This document shows positions 44,741-54,019 of a stretch of 54,031 nucleotides of DNA, piece after piece. Under the pieces are notes generated by a model. The model saw only the letters and a list, made by a program, of their open reading frames with translations. It did not search any database and had not been told where the DNA came from. Made by a program: the position numbers and the translations under genes. The DNA lies in NCBI GenBank assembly GCA_021848605.1, contig JAJZUM010000002.1:1-54031 (forward strand), read 5' to 3'. Within the stretch, counting starts at the first letter, position 1. Each line of letters starts with the position of its first letter. Origin of the DNA: Pseudomonadota bacterium (GTDB taxonomy: Bacteria > Pseudomonadota > Gammaproteobacteria > Pseudomonadales > Moraxellaceae).

Positions 44741-46648
44741 TTGAATCAAGAATCTTTTACTCATCATGCAAACTATCGTGCCGATATTGATGGATTGCGT
44801 GCGGTCGCTGTTTCACTGGTACTTTTGTACCATGCATTTCCCCATAAAGTTCCTGGGGGGTTTGTCGGCGTTGATTTGTTCTTTGTGATTTCTGGTTATC
44901 TGATTACGGGCATCCTGCTCAGGGAACGTCAACAAGGCACCTTCAGTATCCTGAGATTCTATCAACGAAGGGTTCTGCGCATTTTTCCGGTTTTGATTCT
45001 GGTCCTATTCAGTTGTTTTATTTACGGCTGGTGGACCTTGATGGCCAGTGAGTTCGCGCAACTTTGTACCTTGATTGCGGCAAGCGCCTCTTTTGTGGCC
45101 AATGAAGCATTGAGGGAGCAAAGTGGTTACTTCGACTTTGCTTCTAGCAGCAAACCCTTGCTACACCTTTGGTCTCTAGGCATTGAAGAACAATTCTACT
45201 TGATTTGGCCCACACTACTGGCACTGACCGTTTCTTTCAGCGCCCGGCGTCAGAAAATATGGGCATGGGTACTCATGCTGCTCAGCTTTCTGCTCAACCT
45301 TGGCTTCGTGCACCAATTTCCTGAATCCGTCTTCTACAGCATACCAACCCGGTTTTGGGAACTGATGGCTGGAGGCATGTTGGCTCTTGACCAGTTTGAA
45401 AAACCGTTTCGACCTATGCCGAATCCTGAGCTTTGGGCGCTTATTTCCATTGCACTACTCCTTGTCCCAGTGTGTCTGATCACTCCAGACTCGGCATTTC
45501 CAGGCTGGTGGGCTGGCCTTCCTGTTCTCTCTGCCGTGGGATTGATCGCCTCAGGACCCAAGACTCGGGTACACCGCCTGCTCAGTGCACCTCTTCCTGT
45601 GACCATTGGACTGATCAGCTATCCGCTTTACATCTGGCACTGGCCTATTCTGGTGTTCATGAAACAAGCTGAATTTGGCTACACCCCGCCTTGGCTGAGA
45701 GTGATGGCCCTGGCCCTTAGCCTGATACTGGCATGGCTGAGCTATCGCTGGGTTGAACGCCCAATTCGTTATGCTGATCATGATCGTACGACCATCACCT
45801 GGGTTCTTGTTAGCCTCATGCTTGCCATTGGCATCACCGGATGGCTGGGGCGCGAATTGGATGGTTTTCCAAATCGACATCAAGCCTTACGTTACACAGA
45901 TCAGGACGATGCCTCTGGAGACTGGAATTATCCTGCAATTGGATTTGATGGTATCCATCTGCAGACCCACCGATTAGCCGGGACGACTGCCCAGAAGATT
46001 GTATTTCTGGGCGACAGCCACATGGAGCAGTTCTGGCCTCGCCTCAGCCATCTCTATGCCAAGCATCCAGGTCCCTATACATTAGTGTTCGCAACCTACG
46101 ATGGTTGTCCCTTTATTCCAGGCCTGAATCGTCCCGCCGCGCCCGAAGTTCCTGCTGGCGGCTGTGCCCGTGTCTATCTGGCTGCTCTTGCGTTGGCGGA
46201 AAAACCTGGAGTTGTTCGTGTCGTTGTTGATAATTACTGGGAACGCTATCAATCTTGGCCTGGTTTTAACCAAGCCATGCTCGCTCTTGGCAAGCAACTC
46301 CTTTTCTGGACAAAAACCGGCAAAACAGTGTACGTACTTGCCAGCAATCCCTCTGGTCGTTTTTTCGTGCCTCAAAACCAGGTACAGCGACTTCCTTTTA
46401 TGCATCAACAGATCAATCAGGTTCCCCGTGCACGCGTTGAGGCGGGACGAACCGCGATGCCTCAGGTATTGGCATTGACCTCGTTCAGTCACGCTCAGTT
46501 GATTGATCCGGTTGATGAATTGTGTGACGATCATTTCTGTCCCACGGTTGATGAGAACGGTGATCCCATCAATAAAGATGCCAATCATTTTCGAGCAGGG
46601 TGGGCTGAGGATGAAGCTGATTTGATTGATCAGACTGTGCTACCATAA
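44741..46648 (+). CDS. Acyltransferase 3 (OafA/YrhL-like) with SGNH domain
   Basis: 635-residue membrane O-acyltransferase. The opening YRADIDGLRAVAVSLVLLYH and GVDLFFVISGYLIT motifs mark the Acyl_transf_3 domain with about ten spans (to about residue 370). A C-terminal SGNH-hydrolase-like domain follows, with FLGDSHMEQFW near 424 and DANHF near the end. Such fusions O-acetylate lipopolysaccharide O-antigen or other envelope glycans. The start is TTG at 44741 because an in-frame TAA lies just upstream (44717) and no ATG falls between. Single gene, substrate not evident. Confidence 0.88.
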   Translation: MNQESFTHHANYRADIDGLRAVAVSLVLLYHAFPHKVPGGFVGVDLFFVISGYLITGILLRERQQGTFSILRFYQRRVLRIFPVLILVLFSCFIYGWWTLMASEFAQLCTLIAASASFVANEALREQSGYFDFASSSKPLLHLWSLGIEEQFYLIWPTLLALTVSFSARRQKIWAWVLMLLSFLLNLGFVHQFPESVFYSIPTRFWELMAGGMLALDQFEKPFRPMPNPELWALISIALLLVPVCLITPDSAFPGWWAGLPVLSAVGLIASGPKTRVHRLLSAPLPVTIGLISYPLYIWHWPILVFMKQAEFGYTPPWLRVMALALSLILAWLSYRWVERPIRYADHDRTTITWVLVSLMLAIGITGWLGRELDGFPNRHQALRYTDQDDASGDWNYPAIGFDGIHLQTHRLAGTTAQKIVFLGDSHMEQFWPRLSHLYAKHPGPYTLVFATYDGCPFIPGLNRPAAPEVPAGGCARVYLAALALAEKPGVVRVVVDNYWERYQSWPGFNQAMLALGKQLLFWTKTGKTVYVLASNPSGRFFVPQNQVQRLPFMHQQINQVPRARVEAGRTAMPQVLALTSFSHAQLIDPVDELCDDHFCPTVDENGDPINKDANHFRAGWAEDEADLIDQTVLP

Positions 46649-46689
46649 TTTTGGTGCCAATACCCAGTCCTTCCCTGCCGAGTCTTGCT

Positions 46690-47034
46690 ATGTCTGATTG
46701 TATTTTCTGTAAAATTGCCAAGCATGAGATTCAGGCCAACATCATCTACGAAGACGAGATGCTGGTTGCCTTTCATGATCTTTTTCCACAAGCGCCTCTT
46801 CACATACTGATTATTCCTAAAAACCATTATGCCACTCTGAATGACGTCCCTACCGGTGAATTTGGCATTTTGGGGCAAATGATGCAAACCGCCCAACAAC
46901 TGGCAAAGAGCCAGGGCTTCTCTGAACAAGGCTTTCGTCTGGTCATGAACTGCAACAGTGATGGTGGACAAAGCGTGTATCATATTCATCTACACCTGTT
47001 GGCTGGACGCACCCTACTTTGGCCACCGGGTTAA
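46690..47034 (+). CDS. HIT family nucleotide-binding hydrolase (HinT-like)
   Basis: 114-residue histidine-triad protein. The HIT motif appears as YHIHLHLLAGR, and the N-terminal DCIFCKIAKHEIQAN is typical of HINT proteins. They hydrolyse purine nucleoside phosphoramidates in the cytoplasm. I chose the ATG at 46690 (MSDCIFC); an upstream frame from 46651 has no conserved residues. coq7 follows after 2 nt, so the two may be co-transcribed. Confidence 0.9.
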   Translation: MSDCIFCKIAKHEIQANIIYEDEMLVAFHDLFPQAPLHILIIPKNHYATLNDVPTGEFGILGQMMQTAQQLAKSQGFSEQGFRLVMNCNSDGGQSVYHIHLHLLAGRTLLWPPG

Positions 47035-47036
47035 TC

Positions 47037-47681
47037 ATGATGAATCGAAGGCTAAGCACGATAGACCGGTTCATCCTGCAAGCGGATCGAGCCTTAAAGA
47101 CACTTATACCGCAGAGCGTGCAGAGCACTCGCCCCAATCCCGTCGATGGCCTGGATGAAACCCTGCTTTCTGATGAACAAAAACGTCATATTGCTGGACT
47201 GATGCGCATTAACCATACCGGCGAGGTCTGTGCCCAGGGACTTTATCAGGGACAGGCTATGACAGCTGATCATCCTCATCTTGCTGCAGCCCTTGAAAAA
47301 GCCGCTGAAGAAGAACTTGATCATCTGGCTTGGTGCGAGCAACGTGTTCAGCAACTGGGTTATACAACCAGCCTGCTGAATCCTCTTTGGTATCTGGGCT
47401 CGGTCGGTATCGGAGTAGTGGCGGGTTTGGCTGGGGATGCCATTAGCCTTGGATTTGTCGCCGAGACCGAACATCAGGTTCAAGCGCATCTGGAGCATCA
47501 CTTGAGTCAACTCCCAGTTGACGATCATCGGACACGAGCTATCGTAGAACAGATGAATCTGGATGAACGGCAACATGCTGAAATGGCCTTAGCCGCAGGT
47601 GGAAAACCCCTGCCGCCGCCCATCAAAGGAGCCATGCATCTTATGTCCCGGGTGATGACGACACTGGTTTATTATTTTTGA
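47037..47681 (+). CDS. coq7: 2-Polyprenyl-3-methyl-6-methoxy-1,4-benzoquinol hydroxylase (Coq7)
   Basis: 214-residue di-iron hydroxylase of ubiquinone synthesis, of the Coq7 type that replaces UbiF. Iron ligands are visible as EVCAQGLYQGQ, EEELDHLAWC, ETEHQVQAHLEHH and NLDERQHAEMAL, in the two-fold ExxH pattern of this family. It hydroxylates the demethoxy quinol before the last methylation. Its presence indicates respiratory ubiquinone and matches Pseudomonas-type genomes. I chose the ATG at 47037; the second ATG at 47040 is also possible. The 3' end overlaps the convergent sulP by 10 nt. Confidence 0.94.
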   Translation: MMNRRLSTIDRFILQADRALKTLIPQSVQSTRPNPVDGLDETLLSDEQKRHIAGLMRINHTGEVCAQGLYQGQAMTADHPHLAAALEKAAEEELDHLAWCEQRVQQLGYTTSLLNPLWYLGSVGIGVVAGLAGDAISLGFVAETEHQVQAHLEHHLSQLPVDDHRTRAIVEQMNLDERQHAEMALAAGGKPLPPPIKGAMHLMSRVMTTLVYYF

Positions 47682-49306
47682 GCGGACGTATTCAGGATCG
47701 CCTGAACCGTTTCATCAACACTGAATACACTGAGACACTGCTTCGGAAGAGCTGGTTCAAGACGCTGCAGTCCAAGAAAAGCTCGATCCTTGATACGAGC
47801 CAGCACCAGTTGAATCCCCTGCTGGTGCAGCCTGGTATAAAGATTCGCCATACTCTCTAACGCTGTACTATCCAGGTCAGGGGACTCTTCGAGGCTGAAA
47901 ACCAAAGTATGCACTTGCTCACGCTGTCGACATGTCTGCTCAAAGGCCATTTGTGCAATACGATCGACATTGGCAAAAAACAGGGGTTCACCCGGACGAA
48001 GTATGAGCAATCCGGGAACCGGATGCGCCTCTGGATGCAATGCCAGATCCATGTAATCATGCCCTCCCTCCAGGTGTCCAAGCTGCGCCAGTAGCGGTTG
48101 GGAAAATCGCCGCAGTGTAACCAGCAGACTGAAAAGAATACCGACCATCAAACCATCAAGAACACCAAGAAACATCACTGCCAGAATCGCTGCCGCCACC
48201 ACCGAGCGATCTCGATGCAGTTGTCGGTACGGGCGAAAAACAGCCGGATTGAGGGTATGACCCAGAACATGAATGACAATAGCACCCAGAACCGGGTTCG
48301 GAATTTGAGATAGGAATGGCCGAAAAATCCACACCATGACAGCAAGCACGGCTGCCGCAGCCAATCCTGCTGCCAGCGACCTCGCTCCTACTGCTTCATT
48401 GGCCGATGTTCCGGAATATCCTGCTCCTACCGGCATCCCCTGAAAAACACCAGAAAGGATATTAGCCATTCCCAATGCAATCAGATCCCGATTCGGCTGA
48501 AAACGATCACCATATTTGAGTGAAAACATCCGAATGGATCCATAAGACTCGGCATATAAAATAAGTACCATACCAAAACCGAGCTCGGTTAGACGCAACC
48601 AGGTTGCCTCCGAGAGTATCGGCACACCCGGATGAACCATATCCATATCCAGACTGCCCACAATACTGATACGCCATTGCGTCCAGTTTAACCAGTGTCC
48701 AGCCACAATACTGAGCACAATGACCATCAGAGTAGCCGGGAGGTAGGGGACTCGACCTGCTACCAGCAGAAAAAGCCAGGCCGTAAAACCAAGCACCAAG
48801 CCATAGATGTTCCAGTCATACAGATGTTCCAAAAGAAAAAAGGTGTAACGAAACAAATCCGTATAGGGGGGATGAACCTGTACCATGTCTGCCACTTGCT
48901 TGGCAATAATGACGAGTGCCAGACCGAAAGTAAAACCACGCAATACGGGTTTGGCGATATAGGTTGTCATATCACCCAATTTACCGACACCGGCCATGAT
49001 AAAGAGCACACCGGTAACCATCACCAATGCCGCGCTGAGCATCCAGATCTGCGCTGGGTTACTCCCACTGAGCACTAAAACGGCGGCTGCCATCACGGCA
49101 GCTGAAGATGAGGTTGAGGAGACAATGGCAAAACGACTTCTTCCCACCACTGGATAGAGCAGCAATCCTGCGAACAAGGCGACTACGCCGGCCTGAGGAG
49201 GCAGATGACCAATACGTGAATAGGCGACTGCTTCAGGGAGCAAAAGCCCGGCGATAGCAAGACCGGCCAAGAAATCCGAGCGCCAAGACGCGGGTAAAGA
49301 ACTCAA
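47672..49306 (-). CDS. SulP family anion transporter with STAS domain
   Basis: 544-residue SulP permease. About 10-12 spans occupy residues 15-410 (start LAIAGLLLPEAVAYSRIGHLP), followed by a cytoplasmic STAS domain (about 430-540, with DLDSTALESMANLYTRLH). SulP proteins carry sulfate, bicarbonate, chloride or other anions; the ion here is not evident. The frame starts with TTG at 49306; no in-frame ATG lies near. It is a single gene, with the palindrome TGTAAC-N3-GTTACA at 49363 about 57 nt upstream as a likely regulatory site. Confidence 0.88.
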   Translation of the reverse strand: MSSLPASWRSDFLAGLAIAGLLLPEAVAYSRIGHLPPQAGVVALFAGLLLYPVVGRSRFAIVSSTSSSAAVMAAAVLVLSGSNPAQIWMLSAALVMVTGVLFIMAGVGKLGDMTTYIAKPVLRGFTFGLALVIIAKQVADMVQVHPPYTDLFRYTFFLLEHLYDWNIYGLVLGFTAWLFLLVAGRVPYLPATLMVIVLSIVAGHWLNWTQWRISIVGSLDMDMVHPGVPILSEATWLRLTELGFGMVLILYAESYGSIRMFSLKYGDRFQPNRDLIALGMANILSGVFQGMPVGAGYSGTSANEAVGARSLAAGLAAAAVLAVMVWIFRPFLSQIPNPVLGAIVIHVLGHTLNPAVFRPYRQLHRDRSVVAAAILAVMFLGVLDGLMVGILFSLLVTLRRFSQPLLAQLGHLEGGHDYMDLALHPEAHPVPGLLILRPGEPLFFANVDRIAQMAFEQTCRQREQVHTLVFSLEESPDLDSTALESMANLYTRLHQQGIQLVLARIKDRAFLGLQRLEPALPKQCLSVFSVDETVQAILNTSAQK

Positions 49307-49362
49307 AACGCAATACTCAGGAGAATCATGACCTATGCCCCATGGAACAGGAAAAATATCTT

Positions 49363-49377
49363 TGTAACATCGTTACA
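49363..49377. promoter_or_regulatory. Palindrome TGTAAC-ATC-GTTACA upstream of sulP
   Basis: Perfect 6-bp arms with a 3-bp centre lie 57 bp before the sulP start codon, where an operator would act. The regulator is unknown. The rest of the 49307-49729 gap is AT-rich (about 49500-49575) and holds no gene. Confidence 0.45.
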
Positions 49378-49648
49378 GTTTAGCCCGTTCTTTTCCAGGG
49401 CCTACATCGCTCTTTTGAATTTAAATCCCTGCTGACCCAAAACATGACACAGGTATTCCCGTATCAGCCTATGAAATATAACGGATACGCACCGCACCAC
49501 AAAGTGACCAATAACTCGAACACGAATTAACACAATGATAATAAAAACATTTTATTAATAACATACTAAACATCTTTTCACCAGAACAACCATGCTTTCA
49601 CTTGATTTCAGCTGCACTGACCGCATGATTGTCTATGGGATTCAGCAG

Positions 49649-49677
49649 CATGCCTCGTTCAAAGAACAACAGGCATG
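49649..49677 (+). repeat. Leader hairpin upstream of bacteriohemerythrin
   Basis: CATGCCT pairs with AGGCATG and GTTC with GAAC around an AAA loop, giving an 11-bp interrupted stem that ends 52 nt before the hemerythrin ATG. No T-tract follows. It may shape the 5' leader or be an operator. Confidence 0.4.
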
Positions 49678-49729
49678 AAACCCAAGTGGCGCAACACCTT
49701 TCATAAAAACGCTCTGGAGGAGTTTAATA

Positions 49730-50212
49730 ATGAAATTCTTAAATTCAGAACCTGAACCGAATAAAGCATCAAAGTTGAGCACCACGCCCCATTCACTTAT
49801 AAGTTCTTCTCGAGACATCAGGCGCCTGATTGACGAACCATTCCTGAACATTCATCGAAAAATTGATCGATATGTATTCGATCTTCGCAAAGGTCATTAC
49901 CGCAAAGTCGCTCGATGTCGGGAAGATTTGACGGATTATGCATTTACACAGTTTCATCAGGAAGAGCGCCTCATGCTGCATTATGGCTATGATCGAAAAT
50001 GGACACAGTCGCACATCAGTGATCATCTGGCATTCTGGGGACTACTGGATCAGCTTTCCCACTCGACCCTTAATGCTCTTGAAACTCTCGAAGTTGTTAA
50101 ACAATGGCTCCTTCACCATCATGATAGTCACGACCAGTTGTTCCTGGATGCACTACAGGCACAAGCAAGAAAAAACCTGCGGACTTGTCAGTCTCCTGAA
50201 GTTGCCGCCTGA
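49730..50212 (+). CDS. Bacteriohemerythrin
   Basis: 160-residue hemerythrin-fold protein with a non-conserved tail at the start (about 30 residues). The di-iron ligands follow the family pattern: FLNIHRKID, FTQFHQEERLM (H-x3-E), SHISDHLAFW and LLHHHDSHDQLF (H-x4-D). It binds oxygen or senses oxygen/redox state in the cytoplasm. GGAGG precedes the ATG. It lies alone between sulP and vfr, near an AT-rich region that may carry its promoter. A role in oxygen delivery or in nitric oxide/iron handling cannot be told apart by sequence. Confidence 0.87.
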   Translation: MKFLNSEPEPNKASKLSTTPHSLISSSRDIRRLIDEPFLNIHRKIDRYVFDLRKGHYRKVARCREDLTDYAFTQFHQEERLMLHYGYDRKWTQSHISDHLAFWGLLDQLSHSTLNALETLEVVKQWLLHHHDSHDQLFLDALQAQARKNLRTCQSPEVAA

Positions 50213-50448
50213 TTCAATGGGCATATTCACCGAATCATACAGGGCTAAGCTTTGTGCAAAAGGGATCAAACAAACACGTGCAACCAGTTCGATACACTTA
50301 TGACGGTTCCCACACGTGTGGTTTCGCAGATTTTAGGCATGCCTGGGGCACTGTGTTTATGGCAGCTGCTTGGAATCTCAGGAAATCTGGACGAAGTTAT
50401 GGACATAGCTCTACACTGCATGAACAAGAATTACTGTCGGAATAACCT
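50213..50448. other. Intergenic region before the vfr/crp gene, with 12-bp palindrome
   Basis: No supported gene. It contains the perfect palindrome CCACACGTGTGG at 50310-50321. Overlapping short frames from about 50252 and 50254 give 63-73 codons but look random. The Vfr-like gene starts right after with GGAA upstream. I see no clear CRP site (TGTGA-N6-TCACA) for autoregulation. Confidence 0.4.
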
Positions 50449-51084
50449 ATGTCCCGTTTACCTCGTCATCTGAATATTCCAGAAATCGAGCTTTTCCTGG
50501 CTGCCTGCCAAAGACGACACATCCCTGCCCGTTCCACTCTGGTCAAGGCAGGTGAATCGTCGGATTGTCTCTATTTTGTCATTTCGGGGACACTTGCTGT
50601 GGTCATTGAAGATGATGAAGGTCGGGACCTGATTCTGGCCTATCTTAATCCTGGAGACTTTTTTGGTGAAATGGGTCTTTTTGAGGAAAAACCGGTTCGC
50701 TCTGCCTGGATTCGGAGTCGAACTCCCTGTGAAATTGCCGAGATCAGTTACAGCCGTTTTCGGGAACTGGCACGTCAACATGCCGGGTTGCTGTTTGCCT
50801 TATCTGCCCAAATGGCTGGGCGCTTGAGAGCAACCAGCCGCAAGGTTGGAGATTTGGCATTTCTCGATGTGACCGGACGCATCGCTCGTGCTTTGCTCGA
50901 TCTATGCAAACAACCCGATGCCATGACTCACCCCGATGGGATGCAGATCAAGGTGACGCGCCAGGACATTGGCCGTATGGTCGGGTGTTCCCGGGAAATG
51001 GCTGGTAGGGTTCTCAAAACACTGGAAGAACAGGGCTTGATCCTGGCCCATGGCAAAACCATTGTGGTCTATGGAACCCGCTGA
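50449..51084 (+). CDS. vfr: cAMP receptor protein family regulator (Vfr/CRP-like)
   Basis: 211-residue CRP-type regulator. The cyclic-nucleotide domain (about 10-125) has the cAMP pocket [18 protein letters not shown] with the conserved Glu and Arg-Ser. The long helix and winged HTH follow, with [20 protein letters not shown] as recognition helix. It is nearer Vfr than Fnr or Crr and has no iron-sulfur cysteines. The convergent gene trpC overlaps its 3' end by 16 nt, the Pseudomonas order vfr-trpC. Its signal would be degraded by the CpdA encoded at 29967. Confidence 0.92.
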   Translation: MSRLPRHLNIPEIELFLAACQRRHIPARSTLVKAGESSDCLYFVISGTLAVVIEDDEGRDLILAYLNPGDFFGEMGLFEEKPVRSAWIRSRTPCEIAEISYSRFRELARQHAGLLFALSAQMAGRLRATSRKVGDLAFLDVTGRIARALLDLCKQPDAMTHPDGMQIKVTRQDIGRMVGCSREMAGRVLKTLEEQGLILAHGKTIVVYGTR

Positions 51085-51866
51085 ATTAATTGTTTGAGCG
51101 CAGTGCCTGGATCAGGTTGTCTCATTAGCGACTCGCCAACCAGAAAAGCATGAATGCCATTTGCCTGCATCAACAAAATATCTTCAGGTTTTTTTATGCC
51201 ACTTTCGGTGACCACTATACAGTCTTGCGGGACTTTGGCTCGCAGCGACAGGGTGACATTAAGACTGACTTCAAAAGTATGCAGGTTACGGTTGTTTATG
51301 CCCACCAAATAGGGATTGATACGCAGGGCCGATTCCAGTTCGCGCGCATTATGGACCTCAACCAGTACATCCAGACCCAGCTCCGTGGCTTCAGCATAAT
51401 ATTCTTGCAACTGTTCCTGACTTAATGCCGCAGCAATCAGAAGGACAGCATCGGCACCGATACCTCGACTTTCGGCAATCTGATAGCGATCGACCACAAA
51501 ATCCTTGCGCAGTACAGGAAGCGTACAGGCTGCCCGGGCCTGCTGCAGATAGAGGTCTGAACCCTGAAAAAAAGCTTCTTCTGTCAATATCGAAAGACAT
51601 GCAGCACCGGCATGCTCATAGGCAACGGCAATGGCAACAGGATCAAAGGGATCCCGAATCAAACCCTGTGAAGGTGACGCCTTCTTGATTTCGGCAATAA
51701 CGGCAGCATCACCGCTGACTGTTTTTTTTTGCAAAGCCGAACGAAAACCGCGTGCCGGCGGCATCACAGCAATCTCCTCCATCCAGGAAGACCATGATCG
51801 TTGACGAACTCTGGACTGAACACGCTGTTTCTTGTCAGCCAAAATCTGCTGCAAAATCGTGCTCAT
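51069..51866 (-). CDS. trpC: Indole-3-glycerol phosphate synthase
   Basis: 265-residue TIM barrel. The start [35 protein letters not shown] (Lys with ring-closure role), [26 protein letters not shown] and [12 protein letters not shown] are classical TrpC elements, and [23 protein letters not shown] the phosphate-binding end. It makes indole-3-glycerol phosphate for tryptophan. I chose the ATG at 51866 in an ATGA overlap with trpD. It is a monofunctional enzyme, unlike the TrpC-TrpF fusion of enteric bacteria. Confidence 0.96.
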   Translation of the reverse strand: MSTILQQILADKKQRVQSRVRQRSWSSWMEEIAVMPPARGFRSALQKKTVSGDAAVIAEIKKASPSQGLIRDPFDPVAIAVAYEHAGAACLSILTEEAFFQGSDLYLQQARAACTLPVLRKDFVVDRYQIAESRGIGADAVLLIAAALSQEQLQEYYAEATELGLDVLVEVHNARELESALRINPYLVGINNRNLHTFEVSLNVTLSLRAKVPQDCIVVTESGIKKPEDILLMQANGIHAFLVGESLMRQPDPGTALKQLIQRVP

Positions 51867-52900
51867 GACAAACTCCCTGCACAAGCACGACTAAAAGCGA
51901 CCAGATCCTGTAGTTTCTCCAAAGCCTGACCGCTGGACTGAACATCCTGAGCCAGATGCACGCCTTGCTTCCAGGTTCGGGTGATACCACTTACGTACAG
52001 AGCTGCCCCGGCATTCAATGCCACAATTTCTGAGAGTGCTCCCGAATCAGCACGCAGGGAAAGACGCAATTTTTCAAGTGACTCCGCAACGGATTGAACT
52101 TCGAGGGCAGAACGGTCCGTTGTCTGTAAACCAAAGTCTTCGGGCTTGACCCTATACTCAGTCAACTGACCTTCTTTGAGTTCAACGATACGTGTAGGCG
52201 CACTGATGCTCACTTCGTCCATGCCGTCCTCGGAATGCACCACAAGGACCGAGCGCGACCCCAGTCGATGCAAGACCTCGGCAACCGGCATTTGCCAGCG
52301 TTCGGCATAAACACCCAACACCTGATAAGGAGCATCAGCCGGATTGGTCAATGGCCCGAGCAAATTGAACAAGGTACGAATTCCCAGTTCACGACGCGGT
52401 TCAACTGCAAAACGAGTTGCACTGTGGTGACGGGGCGCGAACAGAAAGCCAACCCCGACATTCTGGATACAACGAGCGACTTGCCCTGCATCGAGATTCA
52501 GGTCAACTCCAGCGGCTTCAAGCACATCAGCGCTCCCAGAACGACTGGATATGGCCCTATTGCCATGTTTTGCCACCGTACCACCTGCAGCCGCCACAAC
52601 AAAGGCTGCCGCAGTTGATATATTAAAAGTTGTGGAGCCATCACCACCTGTACCACAGGTATCAACAACATGGGGCAAATTGGGCAAAGACACAGGTACC
52701 GCAAGTGAACGCATGACACGAACCGCTCCTGCAATCTCGTCAACCGTTTCTCCTTTTACGGCCAAACCCATCAACAGAGCGCCAATCTGAGCAGGGGATG
52801 CCTCTCCATTCATGATCTGGCGCATCAGATGCATCATTTCTTCTTCGGAAAGGTGTTCATGTCCGGCAATCTTGCGAAATGCCGCCGCAAAATCAATCAT
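51863..52900 (-). CDS. trpD: Anthranilate phosphoribosyltransferase
   Basis: 345-residue TrpD with the PRPP-binding motif [34 protein letters not shown] (catalytic loop), and the C-terminal [11 protein letters not shown]. It joins phosphoribosyl pyrophosphate to anthranilate. It overlaps trpC by 4 nt (ATGA) and follows trpG by 4 nt overlap, so trpGDC form one coupled set. It is not fused to TrpG as in enterics, consistent with the Pseudomonas-type order. Confidence 0.96.
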   Translation of the reverse strand: MIDFAAAFRKIAGHEHLSEEEMMHLMRQIMNGEASPAQIGALLMGLAVKGETVDEIAGAVRVMRSLAVPVSLPNLPHVVDTCGTGGDGSTTFNISTAAAFVVAAAGGTVAKHGNRAISSRSGSADVLEAAGVDLNLDAGQVARCIQNVGVGFLFAPRHHSATRFAVEPRRELGIRTLFNLLGPLTNPADAPYQVLGVYAERWQMPVAEVLHRLGSRSVLVVHSEDGMDEVSISAPTRIVELKEGQLTEYRVKPEDFGLQTTDRSALEVQSVAESLEKLRLSLRADSGALSEIVALNAGAALYVSGITRTWKQGVHLAQDVQSSGQALEKLQDLVAFSRACAGSLS

Positions 52901-53487
52901 GATGCCGCTGACCTCCGCAAAAAATTGGCCAGTAACTGATGGCCTTGTTCAGTAACCACAGATTCCGGATGAAACTGAACGCCTTCAACATCAAGTTGAC
53001 GATGCCGAACCGCCATGATCTCATCCTCACTACCGTCTTCCTTGCACGTCCAGGCCGTAACTTCAAGTACCTCGGGTAATGTTGACCGTTCAATGACCAA
53101 TGAGTGATAGCGCGCAACCTTCAAGGGATTGTTCAAACCTGAGAAAACCCCAGTACCTGAATGATACACCGGAGAAATTTTTCCATGCATGACCGTATGG
53201 GCCCGGACAACCTGACCACCAAAAGCCTGACCAATTGCCTGATGGCCAAGGCAAACACCCAGAACAGGTACCCTGCCCGCAAAATGCCGTATGACCTGCA
53301 GAGAAATTCCGGCCTCATTAGGGGAGCATGGGCCGGGAGAAATCACCATATGAGAAGGATGCTGCTGATCCAGGGTTTGCAGATCAACTTCATCGTTACG
53401 GAAAACACGAACCTCAGCCCCAAGCTCTCCAAAGTACTGGACGAGATTGTAGGTAAACGAATCATAATTATCGATGATGATCAACAT
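52897..53487 (-). CDS. trpG: Anthranilate synthase component II (glutamine amidotransferase)
   Basis: 196-residue class I amidotransferase. It shows [27 protein letters not shown], the nucleophile [13 protein letters not shown] and the His-Glu pair in VQFHPESV. It supplies ammonia to TrpE and, in many bacteria, also to PabB. I chose ATG 53487 with GGAGG 8 nt upstream; GTG 53493 would lie too close. It overlaps the trpE end by 20 nt and trpD by 4 nt. Confidence 0.95.
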   Translation of the reverse strand: MLIIIDNYDSFTYNLVQYFGELGAEVRVFRNDEVDLQTLDQQHPSHMVISPGPCSPNEAGISLQVIRHFAGRVPVLGVCLGHQAIGQAFGGQVVRAHTVMHGKISPVYHSGTGVFSGLNNPLKVARYHSLVIERSTLPEVLEVTAWTCKEDGSEDEIMAVRHRQLDVEGVQFHPESVVTEQGHQLLANFLRRSAAS

Positions 53488-54019
53488 CAGCACGACCTCC
53501 TTCCGCAGCCATAGCTAGATCTACTGCCCGGAAAAGGGCTCTTGCCTTGTTGCGAGTCTCCTTCCATTCCAGATCTGGACGTGAATCAGCGACAACCCCA
53601 GCTCCAGCCTGAACATGAATATTGCCATCTTTGACAACCGCTGTGCGTATGGTGATGGCCAGATCCATGGCCCCCTGAAAACTCAAATACCCCAGTGCTC
53701 CACCATAAACACCACGCTTGACGGGCTCAAGTTCGTCTATGATTTCCATGGCACGAACTTTAGGAGCTCCGGAAAGGGTTCCAGCCGGTAATGTTGCCCG
53801 AAGCACATCCATCAGCTGTGTACCCTGCCGCAGTTTTCCCTCGACATTCGAAACAATATGCATGACATGAGAATAACGTTCCACAGCCATGGTCTCAGTG
53901 ACCCGAACCGAACCTATCTCGCTAATCCGGCCAACATCATTGCGCCCCAGATCGATCAGCATCAAATGTTCTGCAATTTCTTTGGGATCAGCCAGAAGTT
54001 CCTGCTCAAGGGCAAGATC
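53468..54019 (-). CDS. trpE: Anthranilate synthase component I, C-terminal part (cut by window edge)
   Basis: About 183 codons of the chorismate-binding C-terminal half. Conserved parts are [44 protein letters not shown] and [16 protein letters not shown]. The frame reads back through [18 protein letters not shown] up to GAT at 54017-54019, but the next codon (54020-54022) is TAA, in-frame, where homologues have a Glu. Only 12 bases of the window remain. A sequence error at a contig end is more likely than a true break. The start lies outside the window. Confidence 0.85.
   Translation of the reverse strand, partial: DLALEQELLADPKEIAEHLMLIDLGRNDVGRISEIGSVRVTETMAVERYSHVMHIVSNVEGKLRQGTQLMDVLRATLPAGTLSGAPKVRAMEIIDELEPVKRGVYGGALGYLSFQGAMDLAITIRTAVVKDGNIHVQAGAGVVADSRPDLEWKETRNKARALFRAVDLAMAAEGGRADVDHHR

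Noticed and set aside
50252-50473. Small genes in the hemerythrin-vfr gap
   Set aside because: Two overlapping frames of 63-73 codons show no ribosome site and no known motif.
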